Positions 1 through 6,177 of a stretch of DNA of 7,678 bases are shown one piece after another (position 1 is the first letter of the stretch; every line of letters starts with the position of its first letter). This DNA is from Candidatus Omnitrophota bacterium (GTDB lineage: Bacteria; Omnitrophota; Koll11; Gygaellales; Profunditerraquicolaceae), in the NCBI GenBank assembly GCA_028719045.1, contig JAQULD010000080.1:1-7678 (forward strand). Reading direction: 5' to 3'. The translations under genes were made by a program, and so were the position numbers. The notes beneath the pieces were generated by a model that worked only from the letters and a program-made list of their open reading frames with translations, was not told where the DNA came from and did not search any database.

Positions 1-135
1 TACTGGATACAATCCAGGCGTGATATTTATGCCGGGTGGTTTAAAAACGCGGAAGAAGTGGGGGTTACCGCCGGAGCTTCTACTCCTGACTCAACGACAA
101 AAGACGTAGTATCCTACCTAAAACAGCTGCCTTAA
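1..135 (+). CDS. ispH: 4-hydroxy-3-methylbut-2-enyl diphosphate reductase (IspH/LytB), C-terminal fragment
   Basis: The reading frame is open from base 1 and ends at TAA 133-135, giving the last 44 residues of a protein whose start lies outside the window. The fragment contains VGVTAGASTPD (residues 20-30 of the fragment), the hallmark C-terminal motif of IspH. In this family the Ser of TAGAS helps bind the substrate diphosphate. IspH is a cytosolic [4Fe-4S] enzyme that performs the last step of the MEP isoprenoid pathway, converting HMBPP to IPP and DMAPP. The cluster-binding cysteines are not in this fragment, so only the identity of the C-terminus is seen directly. Only about 17 residues follow the motif, so this is a short-tailed form compared with E. 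coli. The gene is convergent with sufB, 11 bases away. Confidence 0.9.
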   Translation, partial: YWIQSRRDIYAGWFKNAEEVGVTAGASTPDSTTKDVVSYLKQLP

Positions 136-146
136 TAATAAATCAG

Positions 147-172
147 CTAAAGATTTCCCTTTAGAGTTTTTT
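147..172 (+). terminator. possible weak Rho-independent terminator of ispH
   Basis: An inverted repeat CTAAAG (147-152) / CTTTAG (159-164) with a 6-base loop is followed after two bases by six T (167-172) on the + strand, beginning 12 bases after the ispH stop. The stem has only two G-C pairs, so it would be weak. It lies inside the 3' end of sufB on the other strand. No matching T-tract serves the - strand, so nothing equivalent is seen for the sufB transcript. Confidence 0.35.
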
Positions 173-1250
173 CTTCCAGGTTCTCTATCTCTTTCTTCAA
201 CAGCTCCGGAAGCGCTAATATATCCACGTCCATAAACCCTCTTATGATTATGGACTGCGCCTGTTCAACGGAAAAACCGCGCGAACAAAGATATTCTATC
301 TCTTCCCTGCTTATCTTGCCGATCGCCGCTTCATGGGACATGTCCACGTCCCTGAAATCCGTCTCCAGTTCCGGTATCGCCTGGATAGTGCCTTTTTCCG
401 TTAAAACCAGCCCCCTGCATTCAAGATGCGCTTTGACATCTTCGGCTTCCGCCTTAAGGTGGCCGCGCGAAATAAATTTGCCTCCCAGGCTGACCGCGCG
501 GGCAATGATCTCCGCCTGAGTGTCCTTTGCCCGGAATATCACCCTCGAGCCTATGTCCTGCAGGCTGTTAGGGTGGGAAACAACCAGGGAATTAAAACTG
601 GCGCGCGCGCCTTTTCCCAACAGCACCGCGGTAGGGTACATCATTATATCCTTTACCGGCTTTAAGCAGACATAATTGGAAATAAAACTGGCGCCTTCTT
701 CCACAAGAGCGATGCTCATCGGCCTGACCGATACGTCCTCCCGCCAGTTGTGGATCATGGTAAAATTCAGGTAGCCTCCGGCTTTAATAAAGAATTCCGA
801 AATACCGAGGTGAAACGCCTCACGGGCGGCTTCCGAAGCGGAACAGCCGGTAATAAGATATACCTTGGCGCCTTCTTCTATGATAATAATATTGTGCACT
901 TTCTGCTTAAAACCCTGGGATTTCAGGAAAAGGCAGGCCTGGATGGGCATGGTAACGGTCGTGCCTTTTTTTACCCGTATAAAATAACCCCCCAGCGTGT
1001 CAGCCGGGTATTCCTTGTTCAGGAATTTAAAGGATTTACCGTAATAATCCTTTGCCTCGGGAATTTTCTCCAACGCCTCGTTTGTGTTCAGGATCTCCAC
1101 GCCTTCCACAAGGCTGCGGGAAAACAAAAGGCTTGAGTCCTGCTGCATGAAACTGGCGGAACGCGTCTTTTCCGTCATATCCATTCCCGAGGAAGAAACG
1201 GCCTCTATGTCTTTCGGGTCGATATTTTTGTTCATTTGTTTTGCGGACAT
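147..1250 (-). CDS. sufB: SufB/SufD-family Fe-S cluster scaffold protein of the two-gene SufBC type
   Basis: The product (367 aa from the chosen start) is a SufBD-fold beta-helix protein that forms the Fe-S assembly scaffold with the SufC ATPase in the cytosol. The C-terminal quarter carries the SufB-type block: HLECRGLVL with Cys278, then a conserved Pro-Glu segment, SHEAAIGKI with His306-Glu307, then a YLCSRG...GF helix. Cys278 appears to align with the essential SufB cysteine (Cys405 in E. coli) and the HE pair with the Glu434 region. It is shorter than E. coli SufB (about 495 aa) and resembles compact archaeal and anaerobe SufB. I chose ATG 1250 because AAGGTG lies five bases upstream. 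An upstream ATG at 1265 has no better site, and an ATG at 1233-1235 makes an ATGA overlap with the sufC stop but lacks a clear ribosome-binding site. No sufD, sufS, sufU or sufE is visible here. Whether it should be called sufB or a generic sufBD member is the main uncertainty. Confidence 0.88.
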   Translation of the reverse strand: MSAKQMNKNIDPKDIEAVSSSGMDMTEKTRSASFMQQDSSLLFSRSLVEGVEILNTNEALEKIPEAKDYYGKSFKFLNKEYPADTLGGYFIRVKKGTTVTMPIQACLFLKSQGFKQKVHNIIIIEEGAKVYLITGCSASEAAREAFHLGISEFFIKAGGYLNFTMIHNWREDVSVRPMSIALVEEGASFISNYVCLKPVKDIMMYPTAVLLGKGARASFNSLVVSHPNSLQDIGSRVIFRAKDTQAEIIARAVSLGGKFISRGHLKAEAEDVKAHLECRGLVLTEKGTIQAIPELETDFRDVDMSHEAAIGKISREEIEYLCSRGFSVEQAQSIIIRGFMDVDILALPELLKKEIENLEEKTLKGNL

Positions 1251-1954
1251 GCGCACACCTTGCATCTTTCGTAGCCTGATTTCTTGATGCTCTCGAACAT
1301 CTCTTTAGGATTGCCGACGCACCAGAACTTACCTTCCATCATGACGCAGCCGTTCTCCGATCTGATATAATCCAGGATATAACCCGTGTGGGTGATGATC
1401 AAAGCTGATTTTCCTTCCCGCTTGAGATAACTGTCCAGGACCTGGCCCATCAGGCAGATATTTTCCAGGTCCACCCCCGACTCCGGCTCATCCAGGAGCA
1501 AAAGGTCCGGATCCTGAAGCATCAGCTGGAATAGTTCGGAACGCTTCATCTCCCCTCCGGAAAAACCGAGGTTAATGTCGCGGTTTAAGTGCTCTTCCAA
1601 AGAAAGCTTGGAGGCTAATGCGCTTATTTTTGACTTGTCTTTACTTAAAAATGAAGCGATCTGGGAAAGTTTGACGCCCCTTATTTTGGGAGGGTGCTGG
1701 AACATAATACCCATGCCTAAGCGCACCCTTTTTTCCGTATCCAGGTCGTTTATCTTTTTATTTTTAAAAATGATCTCCCCGCTTTTGGCGTTAAAGCCGC
1801 TAAAGCCCATGATAGTCTTTATCAGCGTGCTTTTGCCGCTCCCGTTAGGGCCAAAAAGTATCATGACCTCGCCTTTTTTTATGGACAGGTTCACATTGTT
1901 CAAAATGGCCTTACCGGCGACCTCTACTGAAAGATTTTTTACCTCTAACATCAT
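1232..1954 (-). CDS. sufC: SufC-type ABC ATPase for Fe-S cluster assembly
   Basis: A 240-aa ABC ATPase with all nucleotide-binding motifs: Walker A GPNGSGKST (residues 35-43), Q-loop Gln86 in MFQHPP, signature FSGGEMKR (131-138), Walker B LLLLDEPESGVD (151-162) with catalytic Glu156, and H-loop His189. The DEPESGVD form of Walker B and the absence of membrane partners fit SufC rather than a transporter. SufC energises SufB(D) during cluster assembly in the cytosol, and the partner gene follows directly. The unusual feature is the C-terminus, where residues 231-240 read CKVCACPQNK, a C-x2-C-x-C cluster. The start is an ATG-ATG pair (1954 and 1951). TGAGG just upstream (1960-1964) overlaps the stop codon of the FAH gene, leaving a 7-base gap between the two genes, so translation is probably coupled. 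Confidence 0.95.
   Translation of the reverse strand: MMLEVKNLSVEVAGKAILNNVNLSIKKGEVMILFGPNGSGKSTLIKTIMGFSGFNAKSGEIIFKNKKINDLDTEKRVRLGMGIMFQHPPKIRGVKLSQIASFLSKDKSKISALASKLSLEEHLNRDINLGFSGGEMKRSELFQLMLQDPDLLLLDEPESGVDLENICLMGQVLDSYLKREGKSALIITHTGYILDYIRSENGCVMMEGKFWCVGNPKEMFESIKKSGYERCKVCACPQNK
1256..1261 (-). promoter_or_regulatory. ribosome-binding site of sufB inside sufC
   Basis: AAGGTG on the - strand lies five bases before ATG 1250. It is within the last codons of sufC, at Lys232-Val233 between cysteines 231 and 234. It decides the sufB start and gives a 19-base overlap between the two coding regions, which suggests translational coupling and a matched ratio of the two proteins. Confidence 0.6.
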
Positions 1955-1961
1955 GAATGCC

Positions 1962-2723
1962 TCATTGCGCTTTTATAACCTGATTCCTTAATCTTCCGAT
2001 GCCCTCGATTTCGATTTCTATTATATCATACGCCTTCATTTTGCCAATCCCCGCGGGCGTGCCGGTGGAAACGATATCCCCCGGCAAAAGCCGCATCACT
2101 TTTGAAATAAAAGAAACCAGGTACTCGGCCGGAAAAATAAAATCAGCGGTGCTGGAGTCCTGTTTTAATTTTCCGTTAAGGCGCGCGCTTATCTTAAGGC
2201 TGCCCGGATCGATATCGGTTTCAAGCCACGGCCCCAGCGGGCAGAACGTGTCAAATGATTTGGCCCTTGTCCATTGCCCGTCTTTTTTCTGTATATCCCT
2301 GGCGGTAATATCATTCAGGCAGGTATAACCCATAATATATTTCTTTGCCTCTTGAGGTTTTATATTTTTAGCCTCTTTTTTTATCACCAGGGCGAGTTCC
2401 GCCTCATAATCAAGCCTTGTTACCCCTGCAGGATAAACAATTTTACTCTCCGGTCCGGTCAAAGCGGTGGGCGGCTTTAGAAAAATCACCGGCTCTTTCG
2501 GAACAGCCATATTCAATTCCCTGGCATGGTCTTTGTAATTGAGCCCGACGAGTACGATCTTGGAAGGGCTGGCGGGAGCCGATAGTTTTACTTTATTTAG
2601 CGCCACTTTTTGCCCGCTAAAATCTATTTTTTTAAACGGGGGATTTTTCAATACCCTGATATAATCTTTTTCCGCTACACCCCAGTGCTCTTTTTGTCCG
2701 TATTGGAACTTTACAATGCGCAT
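1962..2723 (-). CDS. fumarylacetoacetate hydrolase (FAH) family protein
   Basis: A 253-aa protein with a short N-terminal domain (about 1-50) and an FAH catalytic domain (about 52-250). Visible family motifs are GLNYKDHA (60-67, with catalytic-type His66), DYEAELA (105-111) with metal ligands Glu107 and Glu109, NDITARD (137-143) with metal ligand Asp138, Lys155 in AKSFDTFCPLGPW, and GDIVSTGTPAGIG (215-227). These sites bind Mg2+ or Mn2+, so the enzyme looks intact. The family covers fumarylpyruvate and acylpyruvate hydrolases, HpaG-type isomerase/decarboxylases and oxaloacetate tautomerases. No aromatic-degradation genes are nearby, so a housekeeping role such as acylpyruvase or oxaloacetate tautomerase is my preference, but the substrate cannot be read from sequence. 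The ATG start has no strong ribosome-binding site. It follows the Nudix gene by 41 bases and precedes sufC by 7. Confidence 0.9.
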   Translation of the reverse strand: MRIVKFQYGQKEHWGVAEKDYIRVLKNPPFKKIDFSGQKVALNKVKLSAPASPSKIVLVGLNYKDHARELNMAVPKEPVIFLKPPTALTGPESKIVYPAGVTRLDYEAELALVIKKEAKNIKPQEAKKYIMGYTCLNDITARDIQKKDGQWTRAKSFDTFCPLGPWLETDIDPGSLKISARLNGKLKQDSSTADFIFPAEYLVSFISKVMRLLPGDIVSTGTPAGIGKMKAYDIIEIEIEGIGRLRNQVIKAQ

Positions 2724-2764
2724 ATTTCAGGTTACGGGTTTGATTTTCCTGTACTTTAACATAA

Positions 2765-3274
2765 TTACAACCAGCCGCACTTAGCCAGGGCGCATATGGT
2801 CTTGGCGTCGGTGATCTTTCCCGACAAAAAAAGCTTTTTGACCAAAGCCCTGGTAACGGGAAAGCTTTTTATAACCTCATCTTCTTCCGTGCGGCTTTCG
2901 CATTTTTGGAGTTTTTCAGCTTTATATATAAATATCTTCTCCGTGGAATAACCCGGCACCGGATAGATCCTGCCTAACCCGGTGAATTTAGACGCGCTGT
3001 ACCCGGTCTCTTCCGCTATTTCCCTGCGCGCGCAATTCAAAGGGGTCTCGCCATCCTGCAATGTCCCGGCGGGAAGTTCATATAGGTATGCCCCTATTAC
3101 CGGCCTGAACTGTTTAAGGAGTATTATTTTGTCCCTGGTTAAAAACGGGACAACGAGGCTGGCGCCCGGATGCCCGATCATCTCAAAATCCGCTAAATAA
3201 CCGTTGGGCAGCCTCTGTTGTTTTTTTATGAGGCGCAAAATCCTCCCCTTGTAAATTAATTTTTGTTTGCGCAT
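2765..3274 (-). CDS. Nudix hydrolase, ADP-ribose pyrophosphatase type
   Basis: A 169-aa protein with a perfect Nudix box G-x5-E-x7-RE-I-x-EE-x-GY spanning residues 70-92 (Gly70, Glu76, Arg84-Glu85, Glu88-Glu89, Gly91), which binds the catalytic Mg2+. The N-terminal half has the layout typical of ADP-ribose pyrophosphatases: an F-E-M-I-G-HPGA segment, then VVPFL, then LLKQFRP before the ELPAG turn. Pro107 lies about 15-16 residues after the box, a spacing reported as a mark of ADP-ribose hydrolysing members. The expected reaction is ADP-ribose to AMP plus ribose 5-phosphate, a cytosolic housekeeping task. GAGG lies only two bases before the ATG, which is closer than usual. The gene sits 18 bases after the STAS-PilZ gene. 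A related substrate such as another nucleoside diphosphate sugar cannot be excluded. Confidence 0.92.
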   Translation of the reverse strand: MRKQKLIYKGRILRLIKKQQRLPNGYLADFEMIGHPGASLVVPFLTRDKIILLKQFRPVIGAYLYELPAGTLQDGETPLNCARREIAEETGYSASKFTGLGRIYPVPGYSTEKIFIYKAEKLQKCESRTEEDEVIKSFPVTRALVKKLFLSGKITDAKTICALAKCGWL

Positions 3275-3292
3275 GGCCTCTTAAAATATTTT

Positions 3293-4012
3293 TTAGTCGC
3301 TTGAACAACCGAGCGGCAGGTTCCTGTCCACGAATTCCACTATTTTTTTCTGGGTTTCATTGTTCATTTTGTAAAATTCGAGCCCCATCCCCGGATAGAT
3401 CTGCGGCTGGATATCTTTCTGCACAAGCCATACCACCTTGCAGTCAATCTCAAGCCATCCGGGCTTAGGCAAAAGCTGGAGTTTCACATCCAGCACTTCT
3501 CCAAGGTTATAGGCTTTATCCGCGAAAACCAAAAGCCCCACGGCGCTTATATTCAGGACTTTGCCGTGCTTGAATTCCTTTTCCGGTTTCCCTTTAAACT
3601 GGACGTCTATATCCAACGGCAGACGCTTAAACCTCCTGCGCAGTTTTTTCTTCTGGATCTCGGAAATAACATGTTCCTCTTCAAAACTTTTTATCGCGGA
3701 CTCTTCGTCGTCATAGATATCGAATACCCGGTCCAGGCACACAAGGCATAAAGTTTTTTTGATATGCGGGGCCATATTCACCAGCTTCATCCTGGCGGCG
3801 TGGTTTATCACGTTCTTATACGCGATCGAAAGGACCGATAACCCGGAATAATCGATGAAATTGACGTTCTCGAAATTGCAAAGCAGATCCTTATAACCGT
3901 TGGTAAGGCACCATCCCACCTTTTCGATGAATACCGAACTGTCAATATCGATACTGCCTGATAGATCGATGATCGCTATCGCCCCCTGCTTCCTTAGCGT
4001 AACTTCCAGCAT
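3293..4012 (-). CDS. STAS-PilZ fusion protein, predicted c-di-GMP-binding adaptor
   Basis: A 239-aa soluble protein with two regulatory domains. Residues 1 to about 110 look like a STAS domain of the anti-sigma-factor-antagonist type: a beta-rich start (VTLRKQGAIAIIDLSGSID) and the motif NFIDYSGLSVL (51-61). Ser56 sits just before Gly57, at the position phosphorylated in SpoIIAA. A charged linker (111-124) leads to a PilZ domain (about 125-235) with the R-x3-R motif at Arg126-Arg130, N-x-S-x-x-G at Asn154-Gly159, and a GMGLEF strand near 208-213. These are the c-di-GMP contact motifs, so ligand binding is likely. There is no membrane segment, kinase or GGDEF/EAL domain. AAAGGA lies nine bases before the ATG, and waaA ends 17 bases upstream. 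No partner kinase or sigma factor is encoded in the window, so the output is unknown. Confidence 0.85.
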   Translation of the reverse strand: MLEVTLRKQGAIAIIDLSGSIDIDSSVFIEKVGWCLTNGYKDLLCNFENVNFIDYSGLSVLSIAYKNVINHAARMKLVNMAPHIKKTLCLVCLDRVFDIYDDEESAIKSFEEEHVISEIQKKKLRRRFKRLPLDIDVQFKGKPEKEFKHGKVLNISAVGLLVFADKAYNLGEVLDVKLQLLPKPGWLEIDCKVVWLVQKDIQPQIYPGMGLEFYKMNNETQKKIVEFVDRNLPLGCSSD

Positions 4013-4021
4013 TGTCTTTTG

Positions 4022-4027
4022 TCCTTT
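4022..4027 (-). promoter_or_regulatory. ribosome-binding site of the STAS-PilZ gene
   Basis: AAAGGA on the - strand, nine bases before ATG 4012, lies in the 17-base gap after the waaA stop. It is the clearest Shine-Dalgarno sequence in the run and supports the chosen start. Confidence 0.5.
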
Positions 4028-4029
4028 TG

Positions 4030-5301
4030 TTAGATTTTAAAATCCCTGATGAACCCCAATGTTCTTTCCGTAGCGCCCTGGTTCTCAACTATAAGCCTGC
4101 CCGCTTTCGCCCCGAGTTCTTCTATCTTTCGCGGGTCCTTAAGCAAAAGGCTTATTGCTTTCTTCAATTCTTCTTCGCCTGAAACAGAGCATGCAGCGCC
4201 ATTGCTCAGGAACAGGTCCGCGATATCGCGGAAATTAAACATGAAAGGTCCGAATATCACGGCCTTGCCTAATACCGCGGGCTCTAAAATATTGTGCCCG
4301 CCTTTTTTTACGAGGCTGCCCCCCACAAAGACCAGGTCCGCGATACTGTAAAAATCCGCAAGCTGGCCTATGGTATCCAGGATAAAGACCGCCCGCGCGC
4401 TATCCCCCTTAGCGTTCCCGGCTGCCAGCCCGCTTATCCTCACGGGATTAAATCCGGACCGGGAAACTATATCATCTATCTCAGGGGCCCGTTCGGGATG
4501 ACGGGGAGCGATAAGAAGCCGCAGCCCCGGGAATACTTCAAACAAACCTTTGTAGACCCTTAAGATCATCGCTTCCTCATTCGCGTGTGTAGAGCCTGCG
4601 ATAAAAACTTTGTCTTTAGCGTTTATCCCCAGTTTCTGCCTCAAGGAAGAGGAATTATCCCTGCTGTCCCGGCGGGGCTTAATATCGAACTTGAGGTTGC
4701 CGGTAACCCGTATCCTGTTTTCATCCACCCCGAGGCTTATCAACCTCTTTACGTCGGTTTGCGTCTGCACGCAGAACAAACTGACCTTGTTCAGGATACC
4801 CCTTAATATTAACTTTACCAAAGAATATCCTTTAAAAGAGCTGTCTGAGATCCTGCCGTTTATCAATACCACCGGAATATTCTTAGCGGACAAACAGGAG
4901 ATCAAATTGGGCCAGATCTCCGTTTCGGCGATAATGAAGGCCGCAGGGCGGACCCTGCCGACCACTTTGCTGACGATAAAACTAAGGTCCAGCGGCAGGT
5001 AAATCACCAGGTCAGAATCTTTGGCGATCGCTTTTACAATTTTATTCCCGGTAGCGGTAACCGTGGAGAAAACGAATTTCTTGGACGGATAAGCGAGCCT
5101 TAATTTGTCCACAAGCTGCCTTACCGCCATAGCCTCGCCCACGCTTACCGCGTGCACCCAGATAGGGTTATTCAATTCCAGGCTTTTGGGCAGCACACCG
5201 AGCCGCGAAGCAAACCCTTTGTGGAATTTGCCCTTTATCAAATAAACAGGCAAATAGGCTAAAGCGATCAGAATAAATATCAAATCATACAGGATAATCA
5301 T
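4030..5301 (-). CDS. waaA: 3-deoxy-D-manno-octulosonic acid (Kdo) transferase
   Basis: A 423-aa GT-B glycosyltransferase of the WaaA/KdtA family, close to the usual length. An N-terminal hydrophobic segment (about residues 2-22) would anchor it to the inner membrane. The N-terminal domain has WVHAVSVGE (48-56) and ETEIWPN (126-132), both family hallmarks; the first holds the proposed catalytic Glu. The C-terminal nucleotide-binding domain shows GNLKFD (201-206), GSTHANEE (236-243), APRHPER (265-271), FVGGSL (335-340) and GGHNILEPA (344-352). It transfers Kdo from CMP-Kdo to lipid IVA on the cytoplasmic face, the first step of LPS core building, so it implies an outer membrane. How many Kdo units are added cannot be told from sequence. 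The ATG follows the xerC stop by 12 bases without a clear ribosome-binding site, which suggests coupled translation. Confidence 0.96.
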   Translation of the reverse strand: MIILYDLIFILIALAYLPVYLIKGKFHKGFASRLGVLPKSLELNNPIWVHAVSVGEAMAVRQLVDKLRLAYPSKKFVFSTVTATGNKIVKAIAKDSDLVIYLPLDLSFIVSKVVGRVRPAAFIIAETEIWPNLISCLSAKNIPVVLINGRISDSSFKGYSLVKLILRGILNKVSLFCVQTQTDVKRLISLGVDENRIRVTGNLKFDIKPRRDSRDNSSSLRQKLGINAKDKVFIAGSTHANEEAMILRVYKGLFEVFPGLRLLIAPRHPERAPEIDDIVSRSGFNPVRISGLAAGNAKGDSARAVFILDTIGQLADFYSIADLVFVGGSLVKKGGHNILEPAVLGKAVIFGPFMFNFRDIADLFLSNGAACSVSGEEELKKAISLLLKDPRKIEELGAKAGRLIVENQGATERTLGFIRDFKI

Positions 5302-5313
5302 GTTTTTAAGGAT

Positions 5314-6177
5314 TTACGCCCTGGGATGCGCTTTATCATAAACGCTTTTCAACCTCTCGGTAGTAAGGTGCGTGTAGATCTGGGTCGTGGAGAGATTGAC
5401 ATGGCCTAAAAGCTCCTGGACGCACCGTAAGTCCGCGCCCCGGTTTAAAAGATGCGTCGCGAACGAATGCCTCAAGGTATGCACGGAAACACCCTGTTTT
5501 ATTCCGGCGGCGCGCAAATATTTCTTCACGATGTTCCTTACCCCCCTGGTGGAAATCCGCGTTCCGCTCCTGTTTAAAAAAAGGGTGTCGGTCTGTTTAT
5601 CTCTTTTATCTATATAAGACTTGATCGCTTTTATCGCGGTCTCTCCTATAGGGACGATGCGTTCTTTTCTGCCCTTGCCGAGGACCTTTACCACTCCCCC
5701 GAAAAAATCAAGGTCCGTAAGATTTAATCCCGTCAGTTCGCTTATCCTGATACCGGTGCTGTAGAACGTCTCTACGATCGCCTTGTCGCGCAGGCTTCTT
5801 TCTTCGTTTTCGGAAAACACCGAATCGATAAGCCTGGTCACCTCTTCTTCGGTCAGAAAAGACGGCAGGTGTTTTTCCTGTTTAGGGCTTGAAATAGTGG
5901 TGATGGGATTAGTCTTCAGGAAACCTTCGCGGACCAGGAATTTAAAAAATGACCTGAGCGCCGAGATCTTGCGCGCGACGCTGCGCGCGCCCAGGGAATG
6001 CTCCTTTAAAACCGCCAGGTATTTCCTGAGGAACAGATAATCGACTTTATCCAAAAGCGATTCCCCCAGGAACTTCCTGAAATCCTCCAGGTCCAGCTTA
6101 TAATTAAGGATCGTATGCTTCGAATAGTTCTTCTCTATCTCCAGGTACCTGACGAACCGCTCGATAAACCTTTCCAT
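5314..6177 (-). CDS. xerC: tyrosine recombinase XerC/XerD, chromosome dimer resolution
   Basis: A 287-aa tyrosine recombinase of typical Xer length. An N-terminal SAM-like core-binding domain (about 1-90) is followed by the catalytic domain (about 105-285). All catalytic residues are present: Arg144 in TGIRISEL, Lys168 in LGKGRKER, His233 and Arg236 in HTLRHSFATHL, His259 in LLGHVN, and nucleophile Tyr268 in STTQIYTHL. Xer proteins act at dif with FtsK to resolve chromosome dimers. I chose ATG 6177, which overlaps the topA stop by one base (TAATG) and has AAGG nine bases upstream. A longer frame from 6246 would add 23 basic residues overlapping topA and is unlikely. I prefer xerC to xerD because it follows topA, as in the topA-trmFO-xerC order of Bacillus, but sequence alone does not separate the two. 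No integrase-type extra domain or attachment site is seen, so a phage origin is unlikely. Confidence 0.9.
   Translation of the reverse strand: MERFIERFVRYLEIEKNYSKHTILNYKLDLEDFRKFLGESLLDKVDYLFLRKYLAVLKEHSLGARSVARKISALRSFFKFLVREGFLKTNPITTISSPKQEKHLPSFLTEEEVTRLIDSVFSENEERSLRDKAIVETFYSTGIRISELTGLNLTDLDFFGGVVKVLGKGRKERIVPIGETAIKAIKSYIDKRDKQTDTLFLNRSGTRISTRGVRNIVKKYLRAAGIKQGVSVHTLRHSFATHLLNRGADLRCVQELLGHVNLSTTQIYTHLTTERLKSVYDKAHPRA

Noticed and set aside
100..146. Terminator for the sufB transcript on the - strand
   Set aside because: Only 4-bp stems (such as GCTG/CAGC and GTAG/CTAC) without a proper T-tract are present, so no call can be supported.
750..1136. A 128-codon open frame on the + strand opposite sufB
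   Set aside because: It is antisense to conserved SufB sequence, has no recognisable motif and no clear ribosome-binding context.
1575..1991. A 138-codon open frame on the + strand opposite sufC
   Set aside because: It lies antisense to a clearly functional SufC with every ABC motif, and its translation has no recognisable domain. It is a shadow frame.
2724..2764. Promoter or hairpin in the 41-base gap between the Nudix and FAH genes
   Set aside because: No convincing -35/-10 pair was seen, and the only inverted repeat (CAGG/CCTG with a long loop) is too weak to call.
4610..5002. A 130-codon open frame on the + strand opposite waaA
   Set aside because: It is antisense to the conserved WaaA core, and its composition looks like the reverse complement of the real gene.
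5314..6177. The tyrosine recombinase as a phage or integron integrase marking a mobile element
   Set aside because: Its length and motifs are of the housekeeping Xer type, it sits directly after topA, and there are no direct repeats, tRNA target or phage genes nearby.
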